In this document: positions 1-6,147 of the stretch, piece after piece
How positions within the stretch are numbered: the stretch's first letter is position 1
How the letters are laid out: each line of letters opens with the position of its first letter
DNA from: an uncultured Clostridia bacterium
GTDB taxonomy: Bacteria; Bacillota; Clostridia; Lachnospirales; Lachnospiraceae
NCBI GenBank assembly: GCA_946614685.1
Contig: CAMOHF010000028.1
Span: 1-9,125, forward strand
Length of the DNA stretch: 9,125 nt
Direction of reading: 5' to 3'
Translations under genes and position numbers: made by a program
Notes under the pieces: generated by a model
The model's database searches: none
Seen by the model: only the letters and a program-made list of their open reading frames with translations
What the model was told of the DNA's origin: nothing

Positions 1-521
1 AGATAGGTCAGCTTTGCGAGTCCGAAGCGGTCGGATAATGCCTTTTGTTTCGAGTGAAGCGCTTTCTTACAAACGATGGCATCAAGGCCCACGCCGCTGC
101 TGATGCCGAAGTAACGGGGTCGTGACACCCCGTCATAGGTAACGCTTCCGAGATCGATCACGCTTCGCTCCCGATCGGAGATAATCCTTCGGATTGCCAC
201 TTCCGGATCCTTTGAGATGCCGAGTCCTCCCGCAAAATCGTTACCCGATCCCGAGGGGACAATCCCGAGGGATACCTTTGAAAAGTCCGTGATACCGCTT
301 AACACTTCATTCACGGTTCCGTCTCCTCCGACCACGACCAGGCGGATCTCCTTGCCGGGCAGAGAACTGATTTTTTCCGCAAGTGCCATCGCATGGCCCG
401 GATACCTGGTTTGAAACGCACGGTAAGGAATCCCTTCCTCCCGCATCACGCCTTTCACGGTATTCCACGTATCGGCCGACACTCCGGTTTTTGACTTTAG
501 ATTCACGATGAAGTAGATCAC
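1..521 (-). CDS. Lipid / diacylglycerol kinase, YegS-DgkB-BmrU family (3' end outside window)
   Basis: This is the N-terminal 173 residues of a lipid kinase that transfers phosphate from ATP to diacylglycerol or a related lipid at the inner membrane face. The sequence shows the family hallmarks: the nucleotide-binding GGDGT motif at residues 65-69, followed by NEVL, and the SGSGNDFA motif at 90-97. The protein opens directly with the beta strand MIYFIVNLKS, typical for the family. The start is GTG at 521, chosen because a perfect AGGAGG lies 6 bases upstream at 528-533 and no better start exists. The upstream rhomboid gene ends only 10 bp away and its TAG stop is part of that ribosome site, so the two are probably co-translated. 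The missing C-terminal half normally forms the lipid-binding beta-sandwich. The exact lipid substrate cannot be told from this fragment; undecaprenol, glycerolipid or sphingoid-like substrates are all possible. Confidence 0.9.
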   Translation of the reverse strand, partial: MIYFIVNLKSKTGVSADTWNTVKGVMREEGIPYRAFQTRYPGHAMALAEKISSLPGKEIRLVVVGGDGTVNEVLSGITDFSKVSLGIVPSGSGNDFAGGLGISKDPEVAIRRIISDRERSVIDLGSVTYDGVSRPRYFGISSGVGLDAIVCKKALHSKQKALSDRFGLAKLTY

Positions 522-527
522 TTGGTG

Positions 528-533
528 CCTCCT
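528..533 (-). promoter_or_regulatory. Ribosome-binding site overlapping the rhomboid stop codon
   Basis: AGGAGG on the minus strand is 6 bases before the GTG start at 521. The rhomboid stop TAG (532-534) supplies the first bases of this site. It fixes the non-ATG start of the lipid kinase and suggests translational coupling. Confidence 0.8.
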
Positions 534-1116
534 ATTCCCTGCTTCCTTTTGCGCGGTACAGATAGCCGAACACGGCACCGCAGATACCGCCGATAATGTG
601 TGTCAGCTGGGAGATGTTGTCTTTCACTGTTACCATATTCCAGATCTCCGTACCGAGATAGATCACGATCACCAGAATCATGGTAATGGGAATCTCACCG
701 CGGCGCATATCCGTTGCGGATACCAGAATGATCATCATGAACACAATACCGCTCGCCCCGAGCAGCACCACATGCGGGAAGAAGATGATATTCACAAGCC
801 CCGATATGACTGCCACAATGGAGATCATCTCGACTAAATTCTTGCTTCCGTACTTTTCTTCAAGCACCGGTCCCAGCAGGAGAAACAGAGTCATATTGCC
901 TGTGTAGTGTGCCAGACTCGAGTGTCCGAGCACATGCCCGAAGAGACGGACAAACCACAACACGCCGATCTTGCTTCTGTATACGGAGAACACCAGGGAC
1001 GTACTCTGCCCCGATGTAAAGTTCGCCAGGATCAGTGCGATAAAGGCAAGAAGGGCAAATGTGAGCGTTACGGGTGCATTGTAGGTAAATGCGAGTTTTT
1101 TCTTATTGGCTGACAT
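532..1116 (-). CDS. Rhomboid-family intramembrane serine protease (minimal form)
   Basis: This 194-residue polytopic membrane protein has the layout of the basic six-helix bacterial rhomboids, which cleave transmembrane substrates within the lipid bilayer. The serine nucleophile is in the GASG motif (S122). The catalytic histidine is H173 in the last helix (THIIGGICGAVFGYL), which also shows the helix-packing GxxxG. The second-helix signature GHSSLAHYTGNM supplies the conserved histidines and N74 of the oxyanion region. It is followed by the G..LE.KYG segment near residues 82-90. All catalytic residues are present, so it is predicted active. The N-terminus MSANKKK is short and positively charged, with no extra domain. 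The AAGGA ribosome site at 1125-1129 overlaps the stop codon of the upstream reductase gene, with an 11-bp gap, so it belongs to the same transcript. Substrates are unknown; nothing here points to one. Confidence 0.92.
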   Translation of the reverse strand: MSANKKKLAFTYNAPVTLTFALLAFIALILANFTSGQSTSLVFSVYRSKIGVLWFVRLFGHVLGHSSLAHYTGNMTLFLLLGPVLEEKYGSKNLVEMISIVAVISGLVNIIFFPHVVLLGASGIVFMMIILVSATDMRRGEIPITMILVIVIYLGTEIWNMVTVKDNISQLTHIIGGICGAVFGYLYRAKGSRE

Positions 1117-1127
1117 GTCTTTGTTCC

Positions 1128-2321
1128 TTATCCTTTGCTTTTCTTTTTAACCATAAACTTTCTGGCAAAAAACAGAAAGACTTTATACGGCCCCGGTCTT
1201 AAAGCCTTGTCCGCTTCTTTTAATTTTTCTATGATGGGGATTCCCTGCGGGCAGTGCTGCTGACACTTTCCGCATGCGACACATTTGCTGGCAAAACCGG
1301 GATCCTCCGTGAGCGCGATCGTCTGCAGGAACTCCTGTCTGGCGTCTTTTTTATTCTCAGAGTACATGTGGTTGTAGCAGCGGAAGTTACCGGGGATGTC
1401 CACACCCTTCGGGCAGGGCATGCAATACCTGCAGGCCGTACACTCGACCTTGGTTGTCTTTCGGATCTCTTCCTTGATCTCGGCGATCAGCGCACGGTCA
1501 TCATCCGTGAACTCCCCGATCTCAACCGAAGATGCGATCCGGCAATTTTCCTCCACCATCTCCAGGCTGTTCATACCGGAAAGAACGCAGGATACCTGCG
1601 GCTGTTCCATCAGCCATCGAAACGCCCACTCAGCGGCGGTATAGCCGCGGGGATGATTCGCAATGGCCTTTTTCGCCTTCTCGGGAAGCAGATCCACTAA
1701 CTTGCCGCCGCGAAGCGGTTCCATGATGATGACGGGGATGCCCTTTTTCCCGGCCGCTTCGAGTCCGATACGTCCGGCCTGCGTCGTCTCATCCACGTAA
1801 TTATACTGAATCTGGCAGAAGTCCCAATCATAATCATCCAGAATCTTCAGGAACATCTCCGGCGTACCGTGGAAGGAAAACCCGAGATTCACGACTTCTC
1901 CGGAGGCCTTCTTATCCTTGATCCAGTCCAGGATACCGAGACTCTTTAAACTCTCCCACTGTGCATAGTCCGTCAGCATATGCATCAGGTAATAATCGAT
2001 ATGATCCGTCTGAAGACGGTTGAGCTGCTCCTCGAAGTACTTGTCGATGGCCTTGCGGCTGCTGATCAGGTACTGCGGAAGCTTGGTTGCGATCTTTACG
2101 CGATCACGCATACCGGTGCGATGCAGGATCTCACCCAGGGCAACTTCGCTGCCCGAGTATATGTATGCGGTGTCAAAATAATTGACGCCGGCCTCGATCG
2201 CCGCCAGGATCTCCTTCTCGGCCTTATCGAGATCGATGTCTCTTCCCTTTCTGGTGAACCTCATGCACCCGTATCCGAGAAGCGACATGTCTTTTCCGTA
2301 TTTGTCTTTTCTGTACTGCAT
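1128..2321 (-). CDS. Aldo/keto reductase with C-terminal 4Fe-4S cysteine motifs
   Basis: This predicted cytoplasmic oxidoreductase has 397 residues. Residues 1 to about 290 form an aldo/keto reductase TIM barrel with the catalytic tetrad D50, Y55, K80 and H114 (DTAYIYSGSE, ATKLP, YLMH). A C-terminal extension has two cysteine clusters: C294-C297-C300-C303P and the classical C347xxC350xxC353xxxC357P. The barrel plus ferredoxin-like tail is a recognised subgroup in strict anaerobes. Its natural substrate is generally unassigned. The tail suggests electron exchange with iron-sulfur carriers as well as NAD(P)H (inference). The longest open frame begins at a TTG at 2393, but ATG 2321 is chosen. 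AGGGAG sits 6 bases upstream at 2328-2333, the next residues (QYRKDKYGKDMSLLGYG) are a normal family start, and the extra 24 codons would overlap a good promoter. It is transcribed ahead of the rhomboid gene. Confidence 0.92.
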   Translation of the reverse strand: MQYRKDKYGKDMSLLGYGCMRFTRKGRDIDLDKAEKEILAAIEAGVNYFDTAYIYSGSEVALGEILHRTGMRDRVKIATKLPQYLISSRKAIDKYFEEQLNRLQTDHIDYYLMHMLTDYAQWESLKSLGILDWIKDKKASGEVVNLGFSFHGTPEMFLKILDDYDWDFCQIQYNYVDETTQAGRIGLEAAGKKGIPVIIMEPLRGGKLVDLLPEKAKKAIANHPRGYTAAEWAFRWLMEQPQVSCVLSGMNSLEMVEENCRIASSVEIGEFTDDDRALIAEIKEEIRKTTKVECTACRYCMPCPKGVDIPGNFRCYNHMYSENKKDARQEFLQTIALTEDPGFASKCVACGKCQQHCPQGIPIIEKLKEADKALRPGPYKVFLFFARKFMVKKKSKG

Positions 2322-2327
2322 AGAATA

Positions 2328-2333
2328 CTCCCT
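2328..2333 (-). promoter_or_regulatory. Ribosome-binding site setting the reductase start
   Basis: AGGGAG on the minus strand lies 6 bases before ATG 2321. No comparable site precedes the upstream in-frame TTG at 2393, whose position coincides with the -35 box of the local promoter. Confidence 0.75.
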
Positions 2334-2364
2334 ATCATACCCGAAGTATCGGTGTAACATTACT

Positions 2365-2393
2365 ATTCTATCATTTTTCGGACACATGGACAA
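2365..2393 (-). promoter_or_regulatory. Sigma-A-type promoter for the reductase-rhomboid-lipid kinase unit
   Basis: On the minus strand TTGTCC (2388-2393) and TAGAAT (2365-2370) are separated by exactly 17 bases. The site begins just after the truA stop codon and would start transcription near 2358, leaving a 5' leader of about 37 bases before ATG 2321. It suggests that the last three genes can be expressed independently of the PPK2-truA transcript, although read-through is also likely because no terminator hairpin separates them. Confidence 0.6.
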
Positions 2394-2396
2394 TGT

Positions 2397-3152
2397 TTAG
2401 CGCTCGCCGTTGTAGTCCACCTTGAGCAGGCACAGTCCCTGAGGAGGGGCGGTAAAACCCGCCTTGCTTCGGTTTCTTTCGGCAAGCAGATCCTCCATGC
2501 TTTCCGGGGTCCTCTTTCCGTACCCTACTTCAAGCAGTGTTCCGGTCAGGATCCGGACCATATACTGCAGGAACCCGCTTCCGTGAAATGTCAGATTCAG
2601 ATAGCCGTTTTTTGATGCGATGTCAATATCATAGATCTCCCGCACCGTGCTTTTCTTCATCTTCGGATTCCCGCAGAAGGAGGCAAAATCATGTTCCCCG
2701 ACCAGGTATGCTGCCGCCTTTCGCATCCGCTCGACGTCCGGAACCTTCTCCGTCACATAGACATATTTGCGGTTAAATACAGGCTTTCTGTCACCGATGT
2801 AGCAGGTATAGCAATAGGTCTTGCCGGTAGCGTTGTATCTGCTGTGGAAGCGGTCCGAAGCACGGCTTGCTTCCCTGATACAGATATCCTCCGGCAGGTA
2901 GCGGTTCATGTAGGCAAGGAGTTCTTCCTCCGTCGTCTCTTTCTCAAGACGGACATTCGCCACCATGCCTTTCGCATGCACACCCGCATCGGTGCGTCCC
3001 GCGCCCGTCACCTCCACCGGCTGTCCCTCAAATCGCTCAAGCACCAATTCCAGTTTGCCCTGGATGGTCATTTCATTGCCCGGCTGATGCTCCCAGCCGT
3101 AGTATCTGCTGCCGTCATAGACGACGATCAGCCTGTAGTTTACACGTGCCAT
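2397..3152 (-). CDS. truA: tRNA pseudouridine(38-40) synthase TruA
   Basis: This enzyme isomerises uridines at positions 38-40 of the tRNA anticodon stem-loop to pseudouridine. The 251-residue length is normal for TruA. The catalytic aspartate is D55 in the AGRTDAGVHA signature (51-60). Other family landmarks are the opening strand YRLIVVYDGSRYYGWEHQPG with the TIQG segment, the central HDFASFCG block, and the C-terminal GSGFLQYMVRILTGTL helix (about 191-206). It begins 2 bp after the PPK2 stop codon, and its AGAGGA ribosome site at 3159-3164 lies inside the end of that gene, so translation is likely coupled. Nothing is missing and there is no sign of transfer. A truA position behind a polyphosphate kinase is a chance-looking housekeeping arrangement. 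Confidence 0.96.
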   Translation of the reverse strand: MARVNYRLIVVYDGSRYYGWEHQPGNEMTIQGKLELVLERFEGQPVEVTGAGRTDAGVHAKGMVANVRLEKETTEEELLAYMNRYLPEDICIREASRASDRFHSRYNATGKTYCYTCYIGDRKPVFNRKYVYVTEKVPDVERMRKAAAYLVGEHDFASFCGNPKMKKSTVREIYDIDIASKNGYLNLTFHGSGFLQYMVRILTGTLLEVGYGKRTPESMEDLLAERNRSKAGFTAPPQGLCLLKVDYNGER

Positions 3153-3154
3153 CT

Positions 3155-4636
3155 TTAATCCTCTGCAAGTTTCTTTTCGATTGCCTTGATCACGACTTTT
3201 AGTGCCTTGATCCTTGCGTATTTTTTGTCATTGGACTCGAGCACATGCCAGGGTGCGAACTTCGTGTTCGTCTTGGCAAGCATCTCATCCACTGCTTCCT
3301 CGTACAGATCCCACTTCTCGCGGTTTCTCCAATCCTCATCCGTGATCTTCCACTGCTTTTCGGGCGTATTCTGTCTGTCGGTAAAGCGCGCAAGCTGGGT
3401 ATCCTTATCTATCTGAACCCAGAATTTGATGATCACCGCATTCCAGTCGGCAAGTTCCTTCTCGAATTCGTTGATCTCATTGTAGGCTCTCTGCCAGTCG
3501 TTCTCGCTGCAGAATCCCTCCAAACGCTCCACCATAACTCTTCCGTACCAGGTACGGTCAAAGATGGCGATATGTCCGTCCTTCGGAAGGCGATTCCAGA
3601 ATCTCCAGAGATAGTGTCTTGATTTTTCGGCAGGCTCGGGACTTGCGATAGGATGCACCTCATAACCTCTCGGATCCAGAGCGGCAGCGATGCGCTTAAT
3701 GTTGCCTCCCTTTCCTGCGGCATCCCAGCCCTCATAGGCGATGATCACAGGTATCTTCTTGTGATAAAGCTCATTGTGAAGCTCACCGAGTCGCTTCTGC
3801 AATCTGTCAAGTTCCGTCCGATACTCCTCCTCGGTCAGCGTCTTATCGAGCGGGATCTCCGCAAGTTTCGGGATGGATTTTAACGGGAATGTGTTCTGTA
3901 AAAGCGGAGCCTTCTGTTTCGCATCAGCACCTGCAAGCGCCGTATCGATGCTCGCCACAAGGATCTCCGTCATCTGAAGCTCCGCCCACTTCTTGCTTGT
4001 GGAGTCTATAAAATACCAGGGACATACGAACTGGTTGGTCGCCTCGATATAGGAATCATAGACATCCATACACTTCTCGTAGTGCTTGTTCTGCCACTTA
4101 TCCTTTGAGGTCACGCGCCACTTGGTATTCGGGTCGTCCGACAACGCATCCAGACGCTTCTTCTGCTCGTTCTCATCGATATGGAAGAAGAATTTGACCA
4201 CCAGGTATCCGTTGTCATTGAGCTGTCTCTCAAAGCGTTTGATACTGGTCAGATGTGACTTGTATTCTTTCTTTTTGATCTTTCCGTGCAGATACGCTCC
4301 CGTCACCTCGCCCATCCAGCTTCCGTCGAAGAAGGAAATCTTGCCTTCCTGCGGAATCCGCACGAAGTAGCGGTACAAAAAAGGACGACGCGTCTCTTCA
4401 CTTGTGGCCTGTGTCAGGGTCTCACATTTGAAGAATCGCGGGTCCAGATTCTTGATCACTCTTCCGAGCACACTGCCCTTGCCCGCGGCCCCCCAGCCGT
4501 CAAGCACAACAAGAACAGGCAGTTTCTTGTCTTTGATCGCCATCTGTCTTTTCGCAAGCTCGGCACGCGCCGTCTCAAGTCTTGCGGAGAGTTCTTCATC
4601 CGAAGGCCGATCTTCTTTTACCCACTCTTTCAGCAT
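3155..4636 (-). CDS. pap: Polyphosphate:AMP phosphotransferase, two-domain PPK2 family
   Basis: This is a fused double-PPK2 protein (493 residues from the revised start). Such proteins use inorganic polyphosphate to phosphorylate AMP to ADP in the cytoplasm; that assignment comes from family knowledge of two-domain PPK2s. Domain 1 (about 34-230) has the P-loop DGWGAAGKGS with K53 and a second motif FDGSWMGE (103-110). Domain 2 (about 290-485) has EGWDAAGKGG with D305 and K309, and FDRTWYGR (359-366). Domain 2 carries the full set of expected residues. Domain 1 lacks the P-loop aspartate (glycine instead) and the arginine of FDR, so it is probably structural or regulatory. ATG 4636 is preferred over 4654: AGGAGG at 4644-4649 is 7 bases upstream of 4636, whereas the longer start would translate the ribosome site itself as RGG. 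It heads the minus-strand gene group and diverges from the aquaporin gene. Confidence 0.93.
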   Translation of the reverse strand: MLKEWVKEDRPSDEELSARLETARAELAKRQMAIKDKKLPVLVVLDGWGAAGKGSVLGRVIKNLDPRFFKCETLTQATSEETRRPFLYRYFVRIPQEGKISFFDGSWMGEVTGAYLHGKIKKKEYKSHLTSIKRFERQLNDNGYLVVKFFFHIDENEQKKRLDALSDDPNTKWRVTSKDKWQNKHYEKCMDVYDSYIEATNQFVCPWYFIDSTSKKWAELQMTEILVASIDTALAGADAKQKAPLLQNTFPLKSIPKLAEIPLDKTLTEEEYRTELDRLQKRLGELHNELYHKKIPVIIAYEGWDAAGKGGNIKRIAAALDPRGYEVHPIASPEPAEKSRHYLWRFWNRLPKDGHIAIFDRTWYGRVMVERLEGFCSENDWQRAYNEINEFEKELADWNAVIIKFWVQIDKDTQLARFTDRQNTPEKQWKITDEDWRNREKWDLYEEAVDEMLAKTNTKFAPWHVLESNDKKYARIKALKVVIKAIEKKLAED

Positions 4637-4643
4637 AAGCATA

Positions 4644-4649
4644 CCTCCT
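4644..4649 (-). promoter_or_regulatory. Ribosome-binding site setting the PPK2 start
   Basis: Minus-strand AGGAGG lies 7 bases upstream of ATG 4636. Two upstream in-frame ATGs (4642 and 4654) are too close to it or precede it, so they are unlikely to be used. Confidence 0.75.
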
Positions 4650-4675
4650 CGCATAGTACATAATTACATACTGAT

Positions 4676-4684
4676 ATTATAGCA
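4676..4684 (-). promoter_or_regulatory. Extended -10 promoter for the PPK2-truA transcript
   Basis: The minus strand reads TGCTATAAT, a perfect -10 hexamer (4676-4681) with the TGn extension (4682-4684). The -35 region 17 bases further upstream (CTGTTT) is weak, which is common for extended -10 promoters. Predicted transcription starts near 4669, about 33 bases before ATG 4636. Confidence 0.6.
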
Positions 4685-4724
4685 TAGGTACACTGAAAAA
4701 ACAGTATCAAAACCCTTCGGATTG

Positions 4725-4733
4725 TGTTATATT
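4725..4733 (+). promoter_or_regulatory. Extended -10 promoter for the aquaporin gene
   Basis: TGTTATATT combines a TGn extension with a five-of-six -10 hexamer (4728-4733). No convincing -35 hexamer is visible. The leader to ATG 4764 would be about 24 bases and includes AAAGGAG at 4749-4755. An overlapping TATTAT at 4730-4735 is an alternative -10. Confidence 0.45.
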
Positions 4734-4763
4734 ATACCTATCTTTTACAAAGGAGATGACCTT

Positions 4764-5534
4764 ATGAATCCATTCAAAAAGTATCTTGCGGAACTGATCG
4801 GTACCTTCATCCTGGTGTTTGTCGGATGCGGTACAGCAATGCTGATCGGCTGTGATGTGACCGGTGGTTATCTTGCCACAGCTGCAGCCTTCGGTCTCGC
4901 CATTGTGATGATCGCGTACAGCGTCGGCAACATTTCCGGCGGCCACGTGAACCCCGCCGTGTCACTCGGTGTTTTGATCAACGGCGGCATCAGCATCACG
5001 GACTTCCTTGCCTACCTTGTAGCGCAGTGCTTCGGTGCTATCGCAGCATCCGCTTTACTTGATTTGATCTTTGATATGGGAAGCATCACAGACGTCACCC
5101 ATCACATGGGCACCAACGGTCTCGGCGGTGTCAGCGACGATCCCCTGACCGGCTTCATCGTGGAAGCCGTTCTTACCTTCATCTTCGTGATGACCATCCT
5201 CGGTGTCACAAGCAAGAAGCAGTCTCACGGATCCTTCGGCGGTCTTGTGATCGGACTTGCGCTGATGGGTATCCACATCATCGGCATCGGTCTGACCGGT
5301 ACCTCCGTGAATCCCGCGCGAAGCTTCGGCCCCGCGCTTGTTGCGGCAGTCGGCGGCGACACAGAGCCCTTGAAGGTTGTCTGGGTCTTCGTACTTGCTC
5401 CCCTTGTCGGCGCTGCGATTGCAGGCTTTTGCTACAAGTTCCTTGAGTCCGACGGCAAGTCTTCCGCTTCCAAACCGAAGAAAGAAAAGTCCCTTGACGA
5501 GGACGAAGCAGATTCCGAAGAAGCAGAAGCGTAA
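4764..5534 (+). CDS. aqpZ: Aquaporin Z-type water channel (MIP family)
   Basis: This 256-residue inner-membrane channel has six helices plus two half-helices. The two NPA boxes are at residues 63-65 (GGHVNPAVS) and 183-185 (TSVNPARSFGP). By alignment in mind to E. coli AqpZ, the aromatic/arginine filter is F43, H171, T180 and R186. That is the narrow water-selective combination, not the wider glycerol-facilitator type. The C-terminal tail (about 229-256) is unusual: a lysine-rich stretch followed by a run dominated by Asp, Glu and Ala, predicted cytoplasmic and disordered. ATG 4764 is chosen because AAAGGAG lies 8 bases upstream; the open frame extends to a TTG at 4722, but that region is the promoter. 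The gene is monocistronic, divergent from the PPK2 gene, and ends at a strong hairpin 24 bp after the stop. Confidence 0.94.
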   Translation: MNPFKKYLAELIGTFILVFVGCGTAMLIGCDVTGGYLATAAAFGLAIVMIAYSVGNISGGHVNPAVSLGVLINGGISITDFLAYLVAQCFGAIAASALLDLIFDMGSITDVTHHMGTNGLGGVSDDPLTGFIVEAVLTFIFVMTILGVTSKKQSHGSFGGLVIGLALMGIHIIGIGLTGTSVNPARSFGPALVAAVGGDTEPLKVVWVFVLAPLVGAAIAGFCYKFLESDGKSSASKPKKEKSLDEDEADSEEAEA

Positions 5535-5557
5535 CATCCACATAGATCACATTTACC

Positions 5558-5590
5558 AAAAAGTGAACGGTATATACCGTTCACTTTTTT
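5558..5590. terminator. Bidirectional intrinsic terminator between aquaporin and HicB genes
   Basis: A perfect inverted repeat with 16-bp arms (5558-5573 and 5574-5589) is centred on GGTATATACC. On the plus strand it ends in six T residues (5585-5590); on the minus strand it ends in five. It lies between converging genes and can terminate both. Confidence 0.9.
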
Positions 5591-5593
5591 CAT

Positions 5594-5929
5594 CTAACCT
5601 GCAAGCTTCTCCCTTACAGCCTCCTCGATCAGACTGTTTAAAGTTTGTTCATGTTCCATCGCATAGAGTGCCGCACGTTTGTGAAGTTCCGCACCGATTC
5701 TTATGTTGAGACTTCCTTTGTAGGCACTTTCGGGTTTCTTTCCTTTCTTCTCGCACATCGCAAGGTAATCATCAACCGCTTCATGAAAATCCGAAACCAA
5801 TTCTTTTGCATTTGTTCCTTCGTAAGAGATCAAAGACCGTATACCTCTCACCTTGCCGAAGAACACACCATCCTCCTCGGAGAACTCTACACTTCCGATG
5901 TAGCCCATATACTCCATAGTATTCTTCAT
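5594..5929 (-). CDS. Solitary HicB-family antitoxin-like protein
   Basis: This 111-residue protein has an N-terminal HicB partial-RNase-H-like fold (about 8-58: YMGYIGSVEFSEEDGVFFGK, then HEAVDDYLAMCE). A C-terminal ribbon-helix-helix DNA-binding segment follows (about 72-108: SLNIRIGAELHKRAALYA onward). In true HicAB pairs the antitoxin binds and inhibits the HicA mRNA interferase and represses its own promoter. Here no HicA-like frame lies on either side, so a toxin partner is not encoded locally. It may be an orphan antitoxin or a stand-alone regulator. The start is ATG 5929, with AGGAGG 7 bases upstream. An in-frame GTG at 5980 with AAGGAG (5989-5994) would add 17 polar residues of low complexity and cannot be excluded. 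The stop codon is only 4 bp from the shared terminator. Confidence 0.8.
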   Translation of the reverse strand: MKNTMEYMGYIGSVEFSEEDGVFFGKVRGIRSLISYEGTNAKELVSDFHEAVDDYLAMCEKKGKKPESAYKGSLNIRIGAELHKRAALYAMEHEQTLNSLIEEAVREKLAG

Positions 5930-5936
5930 ATGAGTC

Positions 5937-5942
5937 CCTCCT
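5937..5942 (-). promoter_or_regulatory. Ribosome-binding site for the preferred HicB start
   Basis: Minus-strand AGGAGG lies 7 bases before ATG 5929. A second site, AAGGAG at 5989-5994, lies 8 bases before GTG 5980 in the same frame. The predicted -10 box at 5996-6001 would start RNA near 5989, truncating that second site, which favours 5929. Confidence 0.6.
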
Positions 5943-5995
5943 CTTCCAGCTGATTCTTGATTGGTTTTTTTCTGACTCACACAAAACTCTCCTTA

Positions 5996-6024
5996 ATTAT
6001 ACAAAAACGCGCCCAAACTTGCAA
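5996..6024 (-). promoter_or_regulatory. Promoter of the HicB-like gene
   Basis: On the minus strand TTGCAA (6019-6024) and a perfect TATAAT (5996-6001) are 17 bases apart. The perfect palindrome TATGATCATA lies just upstream at 6042-6051 and could be a binding site, possibly for the RHH protein itself (inference). Confidence 0.6.
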
Positions 6025-6041
6025 CTATATTTAGTCGCAGA

Positions 6042-6051
6042 TATGATCATA
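6042..6051. repeat. Short perfect palindrome upstream of the HicB promoter
   Basis: TATGATCATA is a 10-bp perfect palindrome about 18 bp upstream of the -35 box of the HicB-like gene. It is short and AT-rich, so chance is a realistic explanation. It is listed as a candidate operator only. Confidence 0.3.
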
Positions 6052-6112
6052 AAACTTAAGATCAGTCTCCGATACTAATTGCGTTGCTATCACAGTCTGT
6101 CTGTAAAGTAAA

Positions 6113-6138
6113 CAGAGCCTCGATCGCTCGAGACTCTG
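6113..6138 (-). terminator. Hairpin after the HNH-protein gene
   Basis: In the minus-strand RNA an 11-bp stem (6128-6138 with 6113-6123, one G-U pair) closes on a GCGA tetraloop of the stable GNRA class. It lies 9 bp beyond the stop codon. The downstream tract is TTTACTTT, so the T-run is interrupted and termination may be partial. Confidence 0.65.
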
Positions 6139-6147
6139 ATGTTTATT

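Noticed and set aside
1254..1700. Long plus-strand open frame opposite the reductase gene.
   Set aside because: It is antisense to a clear reductase with intact active-site and cysteine motifs, and has no recognisable domain or ribosome site.
4756..4767. Three-codon ORF ATG-ACC-TTA-TGA whose stop overlaps the aquaporin start (ATGA), resembling a minimal leader.
   Set aside because: The first ATG is directly against the ribosome site, so initiation there is unlikely; the overlap is probably chance.
5055..5543. Minus-strand open frame of 162 codons opposite the aquaporin gene.
   Set aside because: Composition is that of an antisense shadow, rich in Asp, Gly and Lys without domains; the aquaporin frame is unambiguous.
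5981..6147. Possible hidden HicA toxin or small RNA upstream of the HicB-like gene.
   Set aside because: No frame of toxin size with a start is present on either strand; the region holds only a promoter, a short palindrome and the hairpin after the HNH gene.
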